64,000 bases of DNA, from positions 1,734,602 through 1,798,601 of the forward strand of contig NZ_QCZE01000001.1 of the NCBI RefSeq assembly GCF_003075035.1, given 5' to 3'. The stretch is from Zobellella maritima. Its GTDB lineage: Bacteria; Pseudomonadota; Gammaproteobacteria; Enterobacterales; Aeromonadaceae. Position 1 is the first letter of the stretch. Every line of letters begins with the position of its first letter. Positions 1 through 10,916 of this stretch are shown here, piece by piece. Position numbers and translations under genes: made by a program. The notes beneath the pieces are model-generated. The model was given only the letters and a program-made list of their open reading frames with translations, ran no database searches and was not told the origin of the DNA.

Positions 1-1
1 G

Positions 2-817
2 CTCTCGGAACGTCACCGGGGACACCTGCACCCCGGCATGGATATGATCACCCTGGGCGGGCATCACGAGCTAATCCATACCCGCCCGCTGTTTGCCGAA
101 CAGGCCGGCCGTCTCTCCCGCCTGCTGGTCACCACCAAGGCCTATCAGGTCGTCGATGCCCTGCGGGGGCTGCGCGGCCTGCCGACAGACTGCCCGGTTA
201 TCCTGCTGCATAACGGCATGGGCGTAACCGATGCGGTGCGGGAACTGCTCCCCCATAACCCCATACTGGTCGGCGTGACCAGCCATGGTGCCATGAAAGA
301 AAGCCAGTGGCAGATACGCCATACGGGCAAGGGAGAGACCTGGATCGGGCCGGCCAATCAGGCAGCCCGGAATTATCAGCACCTTTGCCAACCGCTGGCC
401 ACCGCCTTCGGCCATGCCCAATGGAGTGAGAATATCGACGCCCTGCAACGGCAAAAACTGGCGATCAACGCGGTGATCAACCCGCTGACCGCCCGTTATG
501 ACGTTCACAATGGTGACTTGCTCGAACCCCGCTACCTTGACGTGCTGGAGCAGCTGATCGAAGAAGTACATCAGGTAATGCGATGCCTGGGAGACACCGA
601 AACCCTGGAGCAATTCAGACGGCGCCTGCACCGGGTGATGGAGCTGACTGCCACCAACTATTCCTCCATGCACCAGGATCTGGCCCATGGCCGCCCCACG
701 GAGATCGACTATATTACCGGCTATATCCTCGGCCAGGCACGTCAGCATCAACTGCCGGCGCCGGTTTGCCGGCAGCTGTATCAGGAGATAATCAAGCGCT
801 CACCCGGCAAGGGCTAG
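2..817 (+). CDS. panE: 2-dehydropantoate 2-reductase (ketopantoate reductase), 5' end cut off
   Basis: NADPH-dependent reduction of ketopantoate to pantoate in the cytosolic pantothenate/CoA pathway. The reading frame is open from base 2, so the N-terminal nucleotide-binding part lies outside the window; about 271 codons remain. What is seen is the end of the Rossmann half and the helical C-terminal half, including the family signature KLAINAVINPLTARYDVHNGDLLE (the Lys is the family's catalytic lysine; residues given as landmarks only) and the late Asn-Tyr-Ser-Ser-Met-Asp/Gln-like segment TNYSSMHQDL. The first Met in frame at base 38 is internal to the conserved fold and not a real start. It is followed by a palindromic repeat and the convergent thiI. 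Confidence 0.9.
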   Translation, partial: LSERHRGHLHPGMDMITLGGHHELIHTRPLFAEQAGRLSRLLVTTKAYQVVDALRGLRGLPTDCPVILLHNGMGVTDAVRELLPHNPILVGVTSHGAMKESQWQIRHTGKGETWIGPANQAARNYQHLCQPLATAFGHAQWSENIDALQRQKLAINAVINPLTARYDVHNGDLLEPRYLDVLEQLIEEVHQVMRCLGDTETLEQFRRRLHRVMELTATNYSSMHQDLAHGRPTEIDYITGYILGQARQHQLPAPVCRQLYQEIIKRSPGKG

Positions 818-909
818 CAGAAAGCAGAATTAATTGTGGATCACAATTAATTCTGACAAGGCGTTGTCGAACGGCAACCCGGGCCACGGCAACAGATGGA
901 TGAGTGACA

Positions 910-934
910 CACTCCCACGCCGAGCGTGGGAGTG
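910..934. repeat. Short palindrome of the CCCACGC..GCGTGGG family
   Basis: Arms of 11 bases (CACTCCCACGC and its complement) around a 3-base CGA loop, lying between the convergent panE and thiI genes. The same design recurs at 5661-5687 and 8811-8839. It may serve as a bidirectional 3' end structure or be a REP-like dispersed repeat; there is no T-run. Confidence 0.65.
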
Positions 935-948
935 ATAACACAAGCTTG

Positions 949-2397
949 TTACGGGCGATAGACCTTCACATTGTCGAAACCCTGCTCTTTCAAATGGATG
1001 GCCTGCAGCCGGCTCATCACCCCGCGGGCACAATAGAGCAGGTAGGTACGCCGGGGATCAAGCTCGGCAAACTGATGGGCCAGCCTGAAGAAAGGCATAT
1101 GCACGACCTGGCGACCTTCCACCGTCAGCGGCGCTTCTTCTTCCTCTTCCGGTGCCCGTATATCCAGGATCACTTCCAGCTCGTCCGCCTGCTGCTTGAA
1201 TTCGACCGTCGGCAATACCCGCGGCTCGGCCAGGTTGCGAATGTCTTCCACAAACGAGGCCTGGATGGCGGTCTCCAGCACGCCAAAGTCGAAGTTGGCC
1301 TCTTCCGCCTCGACCTTGCCCAACTTGGCCTTGATGGTCGGCTTCTGGGAAATTACCCCGCAGTATTCGGGTATTTTTTCGGCGTAAGACGCCGTACCGA
1401 TATGGCGGGCCTGATCGATAATGTCCTGCTTGTCGGCGGCGATCAGCGGCCGCAGTATCAGGGTATCGGTGACCCGGTCGATTACATTCAGGTTGGTCAC
1501 CGTCTGGCTGGACACCTGGCCCATGGACTCGCCGGTGACCAGCGCCTGTACATCCAGCCGCTGGGCCACGGCGGCACCGGCACGCATCATCATGCGTTTG
1601 AGTACGACCCCCATATGGCTGGCATCGATTTTTTCCAGTATTTCGGTCACCACACCCTCGAAGGGCACGGCAATGAACTTGACCCGATGGGAGGAGCCGT
1701 ACTTTTTCCACAGATAATGGCTGACTTCCCGCACCCCGGCCTCGTGCTCGCTGCCCCCCAGATTGAAGAAGCAGTAATGCACCCGGCTGCCGCGTTTGAT
1801 GAACTGATAGGAGGCCACACCCGAGTCATAGCCCCCGGACATCAGGCTGAGCACGCTTTCCTGGGTGGCGATGGGGAAACCACCCAGGCCGGGGTGCTGC
1901 TCGCTGATCAAATACAGGCGGTCCTCGTCGATTTCCAGGTTGACCTGCAGATCCGGATCTTTCAGGCGCACGCCGCCGGTGTTGCACCGCTGGTTCAGGC
2001 CACCACCCACATAGCGCTCCACATCGAGCGAGTTGAAGGCCTGCTGGCCCCGACGTTTGCATCGAACGCAGAAGGTCTTGCCGGCCAGCTTGTCGCCATA
2101 CATGGCCTGGGCATGCTCCAGAATTTCATCCAGGGTGCTGACCCGAACTTCAAGCACTTCCAAGAACGCCTGTATGCCTGGGATGTGAGACAAACTCTCG
2201 ATCATCGCCTGGCGATGGGCTTCCCCCTCGATACTGGTTCTCAGCACCAGCTTGTCCCAGTCGGCGCGGATCTTGACGTTCTCATCCAGCGAGCGCAGTA
2301 CATTGCGGATATTGCCCTGCAATATCTTGCTCATGCGCCGGCGTACCGACTTGCTCTTGATGGTAATTTCGGGGTGAAGCTTGATAATAAATTTCAT
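949..2397 (-). CDS. thiI: tRNA 4-thiouridine synthase / sulfurtransferase ThiI
   Basis: Adenylates U8 of tRNA and inserts sulfur; in enterobacteria the rhodanese domain also feeds sulfur to thiamine thiazole synthesis. 482 residues, matching the long E. coli-type ThiI. Order seen: N-terminal ferredoxin-like/THUMP region (MKFIIKLHPEITIKSKSVR start), PP-loop ATPase motif SGGYDSGVASY, the Cys of EYCGVISQKP, and a C-terminal rhodanese domain with active Cys in YCARGVMS, ending VKVYRP. The start at 2397 is chosen because the conserved family N-terminus begins MKFIIKLHPE; an upstream in-frame ATG would add 11 unconserved residues. Divergent from xseB-ispA-dxs, a usual gammaproteobacterial arrangement. 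Confidence 0.96.
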   Translation of the reverse strand: MKFIIKLHPEITIKSKSVRRRMSKILQGNIRNVLRSLDENVKIRADWDKLVLRTSIEGEAHRQAMIESLSHIPGIQAFLEVLEVRVSTLDEILEHAQAMYGDKLAGKTFCVRCKRRGQQAFNSLDVERYVGGGLNQRCNTGGVRLKDPDLQVNLEIDEDRLYLISEQHPGLGGFPIATQESVLSLMSGGYDSGVASYQFIKRGSRVHYCFFNLGGSEHEAGVREVSHYLWKKYGSSHRVKFIAVPFEGVVTEILEKIDASHMGVVLKRMMMRAGAAVAQRLDVQALVTGESMGQVSSQTVTNLNVIDRVTDTLILRPLIAADKQDIIDQARHIGTASYAEKIPEYCGVISQKPTIKAKLGKVEAEEANFDFGVLETAIQASFVEDIRNLAEPRVLPTVEFKQQADELEVILDIRAPEEEEEAPLTVEGRQVVHMPFFRLAHQFAELDPRRTYLLYCARGVMSRLQAIHLKEQGFDNVKVYRP

Positions 2398-2619
2398 AAA
2401 CCGGGACGCCTGGACTGTCTGAACAAACATGAAAGCCCGACATTATACAGCAAAGCCGGGCTCTTGATTAAATAATGACTAACGGGGTCTAATCGAGTAC
2501 CAAATTTCTGATATCCGGGTCACTAAAGGCCCCCTCTCTCCCCTATATCTTTCGCCAAAGGGTAAACAGCAATGTTACTATTGCCGCCAATTATACAGGC
2601 TTCACGACAGAGGATCCCG

Positions 2620-2865
2620 ATGGCCGCCAAAAAACCGGAAAATATGGATTTTGAAAGCGCCGTACAGGAACTGGAAACCCTGGTCAGCCAACTGGAAGAA
2701 GGCGAACTCAGCCTGGAGCAGGCACTCAAGTCCTTTGAACGGGGTATTCAGTTGGTGCGCACCGGCCAACAGCGGCTGACCCAGGCCGAACAACAGGTAC
2801 AGATTCTGCTTCAACAGGATCAGGAGCAACTCGTCCCCTTCGACCAGAGCGGGGAGGAAAACTAG
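2620..2865 (+). CDS. xseB: Exodeoxyribonuclease VII small subunit
   Basis: Small helical subunit of exonuclease VII, which degrades single-stranded DNA together with XseA (not in this window). 81 residues, normal for the family. The core FESAVQELETLVSQLEEGELSLEQ and the following LKSFERGIQLVR match the XseB pattern of two helices. The ATG at 2620 follows an AGAGG ribosome site at about 2609; upstream in-frame starts would add residues the family lacks. The stop TAG overlaps the ispA start by one base, so translation is coupled. Confidence 0.95.
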   Translation: MAAKKPENMDFESAVQELETLVSQLEEGELSLEQALKSFERGIQLVRTGQQRLTQAEQQVQILLQQDQEQLVPFDQSGEEN

Positions 2866-3752
2866 TGTCATTCCAGCTGCTACAACAACAGTACGGCACC
2901 CGCATCGATGGCGTGCTGCGGCACCATATCGACCGACTCGACAACCTGGCCCCGGAACTGAAGGCGGCCATGAAATACGGCCTGCTGCAAGGCGGCAAAC
3001 GGGTCAGGCCGCTGCTGGTCTATGCCAGTGGCGAACTGCTGCTGGCCAATGCCCGAGACCTCGACACGGCCGCCGCCGCCATCGAATGTATCCATGCCTA
3101 CTCGCTGATCCATGACGACCTGCCCGCCATGGACAACGATGACCTGCGCCGGGGCCAGCCCACGGTGCACAAGGCATTCGATGAAGCCACCGCCATCCTG
3201 GCCGGCGATGCCCTGCAGACCCTGGCATTCGAGCTGTTGAGCGATAACGACAGCACACTCGATGCCAGTCGCCGGCTGCGCATGGTGCAGGAGCTGGCCC
3301 GTGCCAGCGGTTATAACGGCATGTGCGGCGGCCAGGCGCTGGATATCAAATACGAGGGTATGCCGGTAGAGGTGGCAACCCTGGAGTCGATCCATCGTCA
3401 CAAGACAGGTGCGCTGATCCGCAGTGCCGTACGTCTGGGCGCCCTCTGCGCCCCCGAGCTGAACGAGGCCCATCTGACGGCACTGAGCCGCTACGCCGAG
3501 GCCATCGGCCTGGCCTTCCAGGTGCAGGACGATATCCTGGATATTACCGCCGATACCCAGACCCTGGGCAAGACCCAGGGCAAGGACGCGGTCCAGCAAA
3601 AAAGCACCTATCCGGCCCTGCTGGGTCTGGATGGCGCCAAGGCCCTGGCCCGGGAACTCCATCAGCAAGCGCGCGCGGCCCTGGCCGACATTCCCTGCAA
3701 TACCCACACATTGGAAGCATTCGCCCGCTATATCGTCGAACGTGAATTTTAG
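2865..3752 (+). CDS. ispA: (2E,6E)-farnesyl diphosphate synthase
   Basis: Condenses dimethylallyl and isopentenyl diphosphates to geranyl and farnesyl diphosphate. 295 residues. Both aspartate-rich motifs are intact: first HDDLPAMDNDDLRRG (about residues 83-97), second FQVQDDILDITAD (about residues 219-231); GGKRVRPLL near residue 44 binds the diphosphate. Translation begins with GTG at 2865, inside the xseB stop (TAGTG), preceded by GGGGAGGA. It sits between xseB and dxs as in E. coli and Vibrio, and is probably co-transcribed with both. Confidence 0.96.
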   Translation: MSFQLLQQQYGTRIDGVLRHHIDRLDNLAPELKAAMKYGLLQGGKRVRPLLVYASGELLLANARDLDTAAAAIECIHAYSLIHDDLPAMDNDDLRRGQPTVHKAFDEATAILAGDALQTLAFELLSDNDSTLDASRRLRMVQELARASGYNGMCGGQALDIKYEGMPVEVATLESIHRHKTGALIRSAVRLGALCAPELNEAHLTALSRYAEAIGLAFQVQDDILDITADTQTLGKTQGKDAVQQKSTYPALLGLDGAKALARELHQQARAALADIPCNTHTLEAFARYIVEREF

Positions 3753-3773
3753 GGCGAGGATAATAATAAGCCT

Positions 3774-5639
3774 ATGAGTCTGAATATCGCCGATTACCCG
3801 AACCTGGCCCTGGCCAACGTTCCCGAAGAACTGCGCAGCCTGCCCCAGGACCGGCTGCCGGCCCTGTGCCGCGAGTTGAGATCCTATCTGCTGCATTCGG
3901 TCAGCCGCAGCAGCGGCCACCTGGCCTCCGGCCTGGGGGTGGTGGAGCTGACAGTCGCCCTCCACTATGTCTACAAGACCCCCTTCGACCGCCTGGTGTG
4001 GGATGTAGGTCATCAGGCCTACCCCCACAAGATCCTGACCGGACGCCGGGAACAGATGACCAGCATCCGCCAGTATCAGGGCCTGCATCCCTTCCCCTGG
4101 CGGGCCGAAAGCGAGTATGACACCCTCTGTGTCGGTCATTCCAGCACCAGCATTGGCGCCGCACTGGGCATGGCCATCGCCGCCGACGAGGAACAACAAA
4201 ACCGCAAGGTGGTCGCCATTATCGGCGACGGCGCCATGACCGCGGGCATGGCCTTCGAGGCACTCAACCACGCCGGCGACGTGCACAAAGACATGCTGGT
4301 GATCCTCAACGACAACGAGATGTCGATCTCGGAAAATGTCGGAGCCCTCAACAACCGGCTGGCCCGCATCATGTCCGGTCCGCTCTACAGCAGCCTGCGC
4401 GAGGGTGGCAAGAAGGCCCTGGGGGCGGTCCCCCCGCTCAAGGAGCTGGCCCGTCGCACCGAGGAACACCTCAAGGGCATGGTGGTGCCGGGTACCCTGT
4501 TCGAGGAATTCGGCTTCAACTATGTCGGCCCCATCGACGGCCATGACATAGAGACCCTGGTCGAGACCCTGCGCAACATGCGCAAGCTCAAGGGTCCGCA
4601 GCTACTGCATGTGATGACCCGCAAGGGCAAGGGCTACCTGCCGGCGGAACAGGATCCCATCGGCTACCACGGCGTGCCCAAATTCGATCCCAACCACTAC
4701 CAGCTGCCCAAGAGTAGCGGTTCGGGCCTGTCCTATTCGGCCATCTTCGGCAACTGGCTGTGTGACATGGCCAAAGACTGCGACAGGCTGATGGCCATCA
4801 CCCCGGCGATGCGCGAAGGTTCAGGCCTGGTAACCTTCTCTCGGACATTCCCTCAGCGCTACTTCGATGTGGCCATCGCCGAACAGCATGCGGTGACCCT
4901 GGCCGCGGGCCTGGCCATCGAAGGCAAGAAACCGGTGGTAGCCATTTACTCCACCTTCCTGCAACGGGCCTATGATCAGCTGATCCACGATGTTGCGCTG
5001 CAGGAGCTGGACGTGCTGTTCGCCATCGACCGGGCCGGCATCGTCGGTGCCGACGGCCCCACCCATCAGGGCGCCTTCGATTTAAGCTTTTTACGTACCA
5101 TCCCCAATACGTTGATCATGACCCCGGCCGACGAAAACGAATGCCGGCAGATGCTCTACACCGGCTATACCTATCAGGGACCAGCGGCGGTACGCTACCC
5201 GCGCGGCACAGGCCCGGGGGCCGATATCGAACAGCAGATGACCGCCCTGGAGATCGGCAAGGGTCGCATTATGCGCCAGGGCAAGAACATTGCCCTGCTC
5301 AACTTCGGTACCCTGCTGGCCGACGCCGAAGCCGCCGCCGAGCGGCTGGACGCGACCCTGGTAGACATGCGCTTTGTCAAGCCGCTGGATGAAGCCCTGC
5401 TGCTGTCCTTGCTGGACGACCACGAGCTGTTGGTCACCATAGAAGAGAATGCGGTCATGGGCGGCGCCGGCTCGGCGGTCAACGAGTGCCTGATGCGTCA
5501 CAAGCGGCTGGTGCCGGTCCTCAACCTGGGCCTGCCCGACCACTTTATCGAGCAGGGCAGCCAGCAGCAGATACTGGCCAAACTGGGGCTGGATGCCGAC
5601 GGCATGGTGCAATCCATCCAGCAATACCAGGCCCGCTAA
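3774..5639 (+). CDS. dxs: 1-deoxy-D-xylulose-5-phosphate synthase
   Basis: Thiamine-diphosphate enzyme joining pyruvate and glyceraldehyde 3-phosphate, first step of the MEP isoprenoid pathway; its products feed ispA immediately upstream. 621 residues, standard length. Visible motifs: [34 protein letters not shown], the ThDP/Mg motif [18 protein letters not shown] with the NDN of LNDNEMSIS, and the transketolase-like [15 protein letters not shown] in the C-terminal half. An AGGGCGAGGAT purine-rich stretch precedes the ATG by about 12 bases; 21 bases separate it from ispA. Confidence 0.97.
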   Translation: MSLNIADYPNLALANVPEELRSLPQDRLPALCRELRSYLLHSVSRSSGHLASGLGVVELTVALHYVYKTPFDRLVWDVGHQAYPHKILTGRREQMTSIRQYQGLHPFPWRAESEYDTLCVGHSSTSIGAALGMAIAADEEQQNRKVVAIIGDGAMTAGMAFEALNHAGDVHKDMLVILNDNEMSISENVGALNNRLARIMSGPLYSSLREGGKKALGAVPPLKELARRTEEHLKGMVVPGTLFEEFGFNYVGPIDGHDIETLVETLRNMRKLKGPQLLHVMTRKGKGYLPAEQDPIGYHGVPKFDPNHYQLPKSSGSGLSYSAIFGNWLCDMAKDCDRLMAITPAMREGSGLVTFSRTFPQRYFDVAIAEQHAVTLAAGLAIEGKKPVVAIYSTFLQRAYDQLIHDVALQELDVLFAIDRAGIVGADGPTHQGAFDLSFLRTIPNTLIMTPADENECRQMLYTGYTYQGPAAVRYPRGTGPGADIEQQMTALEIGKGRIMRQGKNIALLNFGTLLADAEAAAERLDATLVDMRFVKPLDEALLLSLLDDHELLVTIEENAVMGGAGSAVNECLMRHKRLVPVLNLGLPDHFIEQGSQQQILAKLGLDADGMVQSIQQYQAR

Positions 5640-5660
5640 TCTCCCTACTGAAACCTGTCC

Positions 5661-5687
5661 TCGTTCCCATGCTCCGCATGGGAACGA
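5661..5687. repeat. Short perfect palindrome, TCGTTCCCATGC family
   Basis: Perfect 12-base arms (TCGTTCCCATGC and complement) around a TCC loop, 21 bases after the dxs stop. It resembles the palindromes at 910-934 and 8811-8839 and may act as a 3' end stem-loop or be a dispersed REP-like element. Confidence 0.7.
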
Positions 5688-6021
5688 AACTCCCTCCCGA
5701 TGATTTTCAGGGCAATTTTGCCTCGATGGCGATATGGCAATCCCCGTAACGATCTGATCACGATATCCCTATTTCCTTGTAGCGGTTGTTGCCAGCTTCG
5801 GCCGGCCTTACATATCAAAACGAAAAACAACACCGAGCCCGCAGCACATGCGCGATGTCCGATCGTTTATGATTCGTCTGTTGATGTGTGCCGATTAAAT
5901 TGCGCCTTGTCTCACTTAATGATCAATGGTTAGCAACCAGCCATCACAAGGAAACCCGTCAGCCTGCCAACGTGATCCAGGAATAAGGATGATATAGATC
6001 ACCTGTTTAATCCGGTTGCTC
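5688..6021. other. Intergenic stretch without recognised gene
   Basis: About 330 bases between the dxs-end palindrome and the convergent monooxygenase gene. A 77-codon open frame runs through it but has no ribosome site, no family resemblance and no codon pattern like the neighbours. No promoter or RNA structure was recognised. Confidence 0.4.
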
Positions 6022-6324
6022 TTACAGCACCACTTCAAAACACTCCAGTTGCGGCGGGCCGGCGAAGATGTCTCTCGGGGTACCCGCATTGGCATGGGCC
6101 TTTCTGAAGGCATCGGACCTGGTCCAGTCATCAAAATGCTGGCGCGACTCCCAGCTGGCGTGAGAGGAAAATAAAGTATATTCCTCATTGCTTGGTCCCT
6201 GCAGCAGGTGGAAGCCCTGAAAGCCGGGCACGGTATCCAGGTAGGAGTCCCGGTTTTTCCATACCTCAATAAACGTCTGCTCGTGGCCGGGTTTGATCTT
6301 GAAACGGTTCATGGCAATAAACAT
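6022..6324 (-). CDS. Antibiotic-biosynthesis-monooxygenase (ABM) domain protein
   Basis: A 100-residue single-domain ABM protein, ferredoxin-like fold of the HmoA/HmoB/IsdG type. The pattern FKIKPGHEQTFIEVWKNRDSYLDTVPGF followed by YTLFSSHASWESRQHFDDWTRSDAF fits family members that use no cofactor or degrade haem; the substrate cannot be read from sequence. The ATG at 6324 follows AGAGG (complement of 6329-6333); a longer open frame upstream lacks a start with a ribosome site. It converges on dxs and lies just downstream of the fusA terminator, so it is probably its own unit. Confidence 0.8.
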   Translation of the reverse strand: MFIAMNRFKIKPGHEQTFIEVWKNRDSYLDTVPGFQGFHLLQGPSNEEYTLFSSHASWESRQHFDDWTRSDAFRKAHANAGTPRDIFAGPPQLECFEVVL

Positions 6325-6421
6325 GGTAACCTCTTTTTGATAAGTGGAATCTGAATGCAATTGACAGGCAAGCAAGAGTGTCACCGCAAGTCCGGCTTTA
6401 CACAAGCCAAAATGCACCCAT

Positions 6422-6452
6422 AAAAAAACCGCTGCCGAAGCAGCGGTTTTTA
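6422..6452 (-). terminator. Rho-independent terminator after the EF-G gene
   Basis: On the minus strand a stem AAACCGCTGC / GCAGCGGTTT with a TTCG loop is followed by a run of T, 29 bases after the fusA stop. A-rich sequence on the other side makes the structure symmetrical. Confidence 0.9.
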
Positions 6453-6480
6453 TCAAAGAGCCGTAGCTCGAAAGCCGGAA

Positions 6481-8574
<2,094 letters not shown>

Positions 8575-8659
8575 GATGCAACTTTTATGGTTGATTGAAG
8601 AAGTAGACGGAGCATGTGAAGAGTACCGACACACCGCACATCAGATTACATGGGCGCAT

Positions 8660-8687
8660 ATTATACATTAGAGCCAGCCGGGTGCAA
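8660..8687 (-). promoter_or_regulatory. Sigma-70 promoter for the EF-G gene
   Basis: Minus-strand TTGCAC (8687-8682), 16-base spacer, perfect TATAAT (8665-8660), about 85 bases upstream of the fusA start. A near-consensus promoter fits a highly expressed translation factor. Confidence 0.75.
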
Positions 8688-8810
8688 TGTAGGGTTAACG
8701 CATCAACGAGGGTAATTTGACCAGTTCAACAGGAGACGTTCATTCCGGTTGCCGGCCAGCGCTGTCACCCCTTTGACCGGCCGTGTCGGAGCGCGGTTTC
8801 ATTCCTACAC

Positions 8811-8839
8811 GGCGTTCCCACGCGGAGCGAGGGAACGCC
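8811..8839. repeat. Short palindrome, GGCGTTCCC family
   Basis: GGCGTTCCCACGC, GGA loop, then GCGAGGGAACGCC: arms with one mismatch. It lies 52 bases downstream of the dppC-like stop and belongs to the same family as 910-934 and 5661-5687. Confidence 0.65.
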
Positions 8840-8890
8840 AACACAATGGCCATGATCATTATTGTCTCGCCGAGGCCATCGCTCCCACAG

Positions 8891-9826
8891 CTATCCCTTG
8901 TAAATCTTGGGATTGAATACATCCCGCAGCCAGTCGCCGAGCAGGTTGATCACCAGTACCAGCACCACCAGATAGATACCCGGAAAGGCGGTAATCCACC
9001 AGGAGCCGGAGAAGATGTAGCTGAAGCCCATGCTAATCAACGAGCCCAGCGATGGCTTGTCTACCGGCATGCCCAGCCCCAGGAAAGACAGGGCCGCCTC
9101 GCTCATAATGGCGTTGGCCACCTGTACCGTGGAAATCACCAGGATCGGTGACAGGCAGTTGGGCAGGATATGGCGAAACATGATGCGCACCGCCCTAAAG
9201 CCCATCACCCGCGCGGCCTCCACATATTCCTTTTTCTTCTCTGCCAGCACGGTCGCCCTGATGGTCCGGGCATATTGGGGCCATTCCGCCAGGCCGATAA
9301 TCACCACCAACATCAGAACCGCATAGCGGGAGTAAAAATCCGAGCCAAAGGTGGCCTGAAACAGCGCCGAGACAATGATGGCGACCATCATGGTGGAGAA
9401 CGACAACTGTACATCGGCGACACGCATCAGCAGGTTGTCGATGCGGCCGCCGAAGTAGCCGGCACAGAGGCCCACGACAATGCCGATCACCAGCTGCAGC
9501 GCCACCGCCCCCAGGCCGATGATCAGCGAAATCCGCGAACCATAGAGGATGGTGCTGAAGATATCCCTGCCCTGTACGTCTGTGCCCAGCCAGAAGCGGT
9601 CGTCGCCCATATCCAGCCAGGATGGTGGCAACTCGGAGTCGAGGATATCGATGGTCGCCAGATCATAGGGGTTATGGGGGGCAATCAGCGGCGACAGAAA
9701 CGCCGCCGTCGCCAGCGCCACAAATACCGCGAAGCTGACCATGGCGACTTTGTCGCGCAGGAAGTGATAGATGAAATCCGACTGCTTGAAGCGGGCCCAA
9801 CGGCCTGGGCTTGTTGCTGTATTCAT
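8891..9826 (-). CDS. dppC: Peptide/nickel-type ABC transporter permease (DppC-like)
   Basis: Second membrane subunit of an oligopeptide/dipeptide/nickel ABC importer. 311 residues; N-terminal cytoplasmic segment then a membrane helix (VAMVSFAVFVALATAAFLSPLIA), a periplasmic loop with the family-typical HNPYDLATIDI and LGTDVQGRDIFSTILYGSRIS, further helices, and the EAA motif VEAARVMGFRAVRIMFRHILPN that contacts the ATPase. Last gene of a four-gene minus-strand operon (ATPase, binding protein, DppB, DppC), four bases behind dppB. Substrate not determinable from the permease. Confidence 0.9.
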   Translation of the reverse strand: MNTATSPGRWARFKQSDFIYHFLRDKVAMVSFAVFVALATAAFLSPLIAPHNPYDLATIDILDSELPPSWLDMGDDRFWLGTDVQGRDIFSTILYGSRISLIIGLGAVALQLVIGIVVGLCAGYFGGRIDNLLMRVADVQLSFSTMMVAIIVSALFQATFGSDFYSRYAVLMLVVIIGLAEWPQYARTIRATVLAEKKKEYVEAARVMGFRAVRIMFRHILPNCLSPILVISTVQVANAIMSEAALSFLGLGMPVDKPSLGSLISMGFSYIFSGSWWITAFPGIYLVVLVLVINLLGDWLRDVFNPKIYKG

Positions 9827-9829
9827 GTG

Positions 9830-10804
9830 TTACCCCTTGGCGGCCAGGTTGACGGTCGGGTTCACCAGGCCATAGATCAGATCCACTATGGTATTGGTCA
9901 CCACGAAGATAAAACCGACAAAGATCACATAGGTGGTGATCAAGGGCGTATCGACCCGGGTAATGGCTTCCAGGAACAGCAATCCGATGCCCGGCCACTG
10001 GAAGACGGTTTCGGTGAGTATGGTATAGGCCACCATGGTGCCGATTTGCACCCCGCCGACGGTGATCAGCGGCAACAGGGTGTTTTTCAGGGCGTGGATA
10101 AACCAGATACGATACTTGTCCAGTCCCTTGGCCCAGGCAAACTTGACATACTCGGCGCTCAGCTGCTCCAGCATCTCGGAACGCACCAGGCGGATAAACA
10201 GCGGCAGCATGATCGAAGACAATGCCAGACTCGGCAGGATAAGGTTGCGAAAGCCCTGCCAGTTGAACAGTCCCGAGTCCCATCCCAGGGGGCTGGTGAG
10301 CTCACCCCTGCCATAGGCCGGCAGCCAGCCGAGTTCGATGGAAAACACATACATCAGCAAGATGGCGGTCAGGAACACGGGCACCGAAATACCGATGATG
10401 CTGACGCCCATGATGATTTTAGACAAAGGGGATCTGGGCCTTATTGCCGAATAGACCCCCAGAGGTATGCTCAGCACGACAATAAGGATGCTGGCGCAGA
10501 ACACCAGTTCCAGGGTCGCCGGCAGTTTCTCCAGGATAACCTCCAGGGTCGGCTTCTTGAAGAAATAGGAAGTACCGAAGTCCCCCTGCAGCACATTGCC
10601 AACAAAACGGCCGTATTTGACCATAAAGGGATCGTTCAGCCCCAACTCGGTGCGCATCTGTTGCCGAACCTCTTCCGACACAGACTGGCCCACCAGCTCG
10701 CGCAGCGGGTCTCCCAGGTTATCCTGGATCGAGAAGGCGACCAGGCTGATCACAAACATAACGATCAGGGCCTGGAACACCCGTTTCAATAAAAACGTCA
10801 GCAT
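9830..10804 (-). CDS. dppB: Peptide/nickel-type ABC transporter permease (DppB-like)
   Basis: First membrane subunit of the importer. 324 residues: MLTFLLKRVFQALIVMFVISLVAF membrane helix at the N-terminus, then the DppB periplasmic region (GLNDPFMVKYGRFVGNVLQGDFGTSY) and the EAA loop YVKFAWAKGLDKYRIWFIHALKN. The ATG at 10804 gives the normal MLxFLLKR family start; a TTG four codons upstream is the alternative. Ends three bases before dppC begins, so the two subunits are translated together. Confidence 0.9.
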   Translation of the reverse strand: MLTFLLKRVFQALIVMFVISLVAFSIQDNLGDPLRELVGQSVSEEVRQQMRTELGLNDPFMVKYGRFVGNVLQGDFGTSYFFKKPTLEVILEKLPATLELVFCASILIVVLSIPLGVYSAIRPRSPLSKIIMGVSIIGISVPVFLTAILLMYVFSIELGWLPAYGRGELTSPLGWDSGLFNWQGFRNLILPSLALSSIMLPLFIRLVRSEMLEQLSAEYVKFAWAKGLDKYRIWFIHALKNTLLPLITVGGVQIGTMVAYTILTETVFQWPGIGLLFLEAITRVDTPLITTYVIFVGFIFVVTNTIVDLIYGLVNPTVNLAAKG

Positions 10805-10850
10805 GATGTATTCCAATTTCAGGGAACCGGAAATGGGGATTGGGAAAGTC

Positions 10851-10905
10851 GTAGGTCGGCCATTGGACAGACCTGTAGTTAAAGCCGGGCCTGGGCCCGA
10901 CCTAC
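10851..10905. repeat. Inverted repeat GTAGGTCGG...CCGACCTAC
   Basis: Nine-base perfect outer arms with a GC-rich interior (GCCGGGCC..GGGCCCGA), in the 100-base gap between the binding-protein gene and dppB. The GTAGGTCGG/CCGACCTAC design is a common dispersed repeat in proteobacteria (recalled). On the transcript it could trim expression between the abundant binding protein and the permeases. Confidence 0.6.
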
Positions 10906-10916
10906 GGCAAGGTCCC

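Noticed and set aside
61-820. Full-length panE starting at base 38
   Set aside because: The frame is open to the window edge and the N-terminal nucleotide-binding domain is missing, so the gene is cut rather than short.
904-2475. 523-codon open frame on the plus strand
   Set aside because: It lies antisense to thiI along its full length, has no ribosome site and no family resemblance; long shadow frames are common in GC-rich genes.
2880-4544. 554-codon minus-strand frame across ispA and dxs
   Set aside because: Antisense to two certain enzymes, histidine/glutamine-rich shadow composition.
5700-5933. 77-codon plus-strand frame between dxs and the ABM gene
   Set aside because: No ribosome site, no conservation known to me, cysteine-rich random look.
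9170-10792. 540-codon plus-strand frame
   Set aside because: Antisense to both permease genes; composition rich in Gln, His and Asp without any domain.
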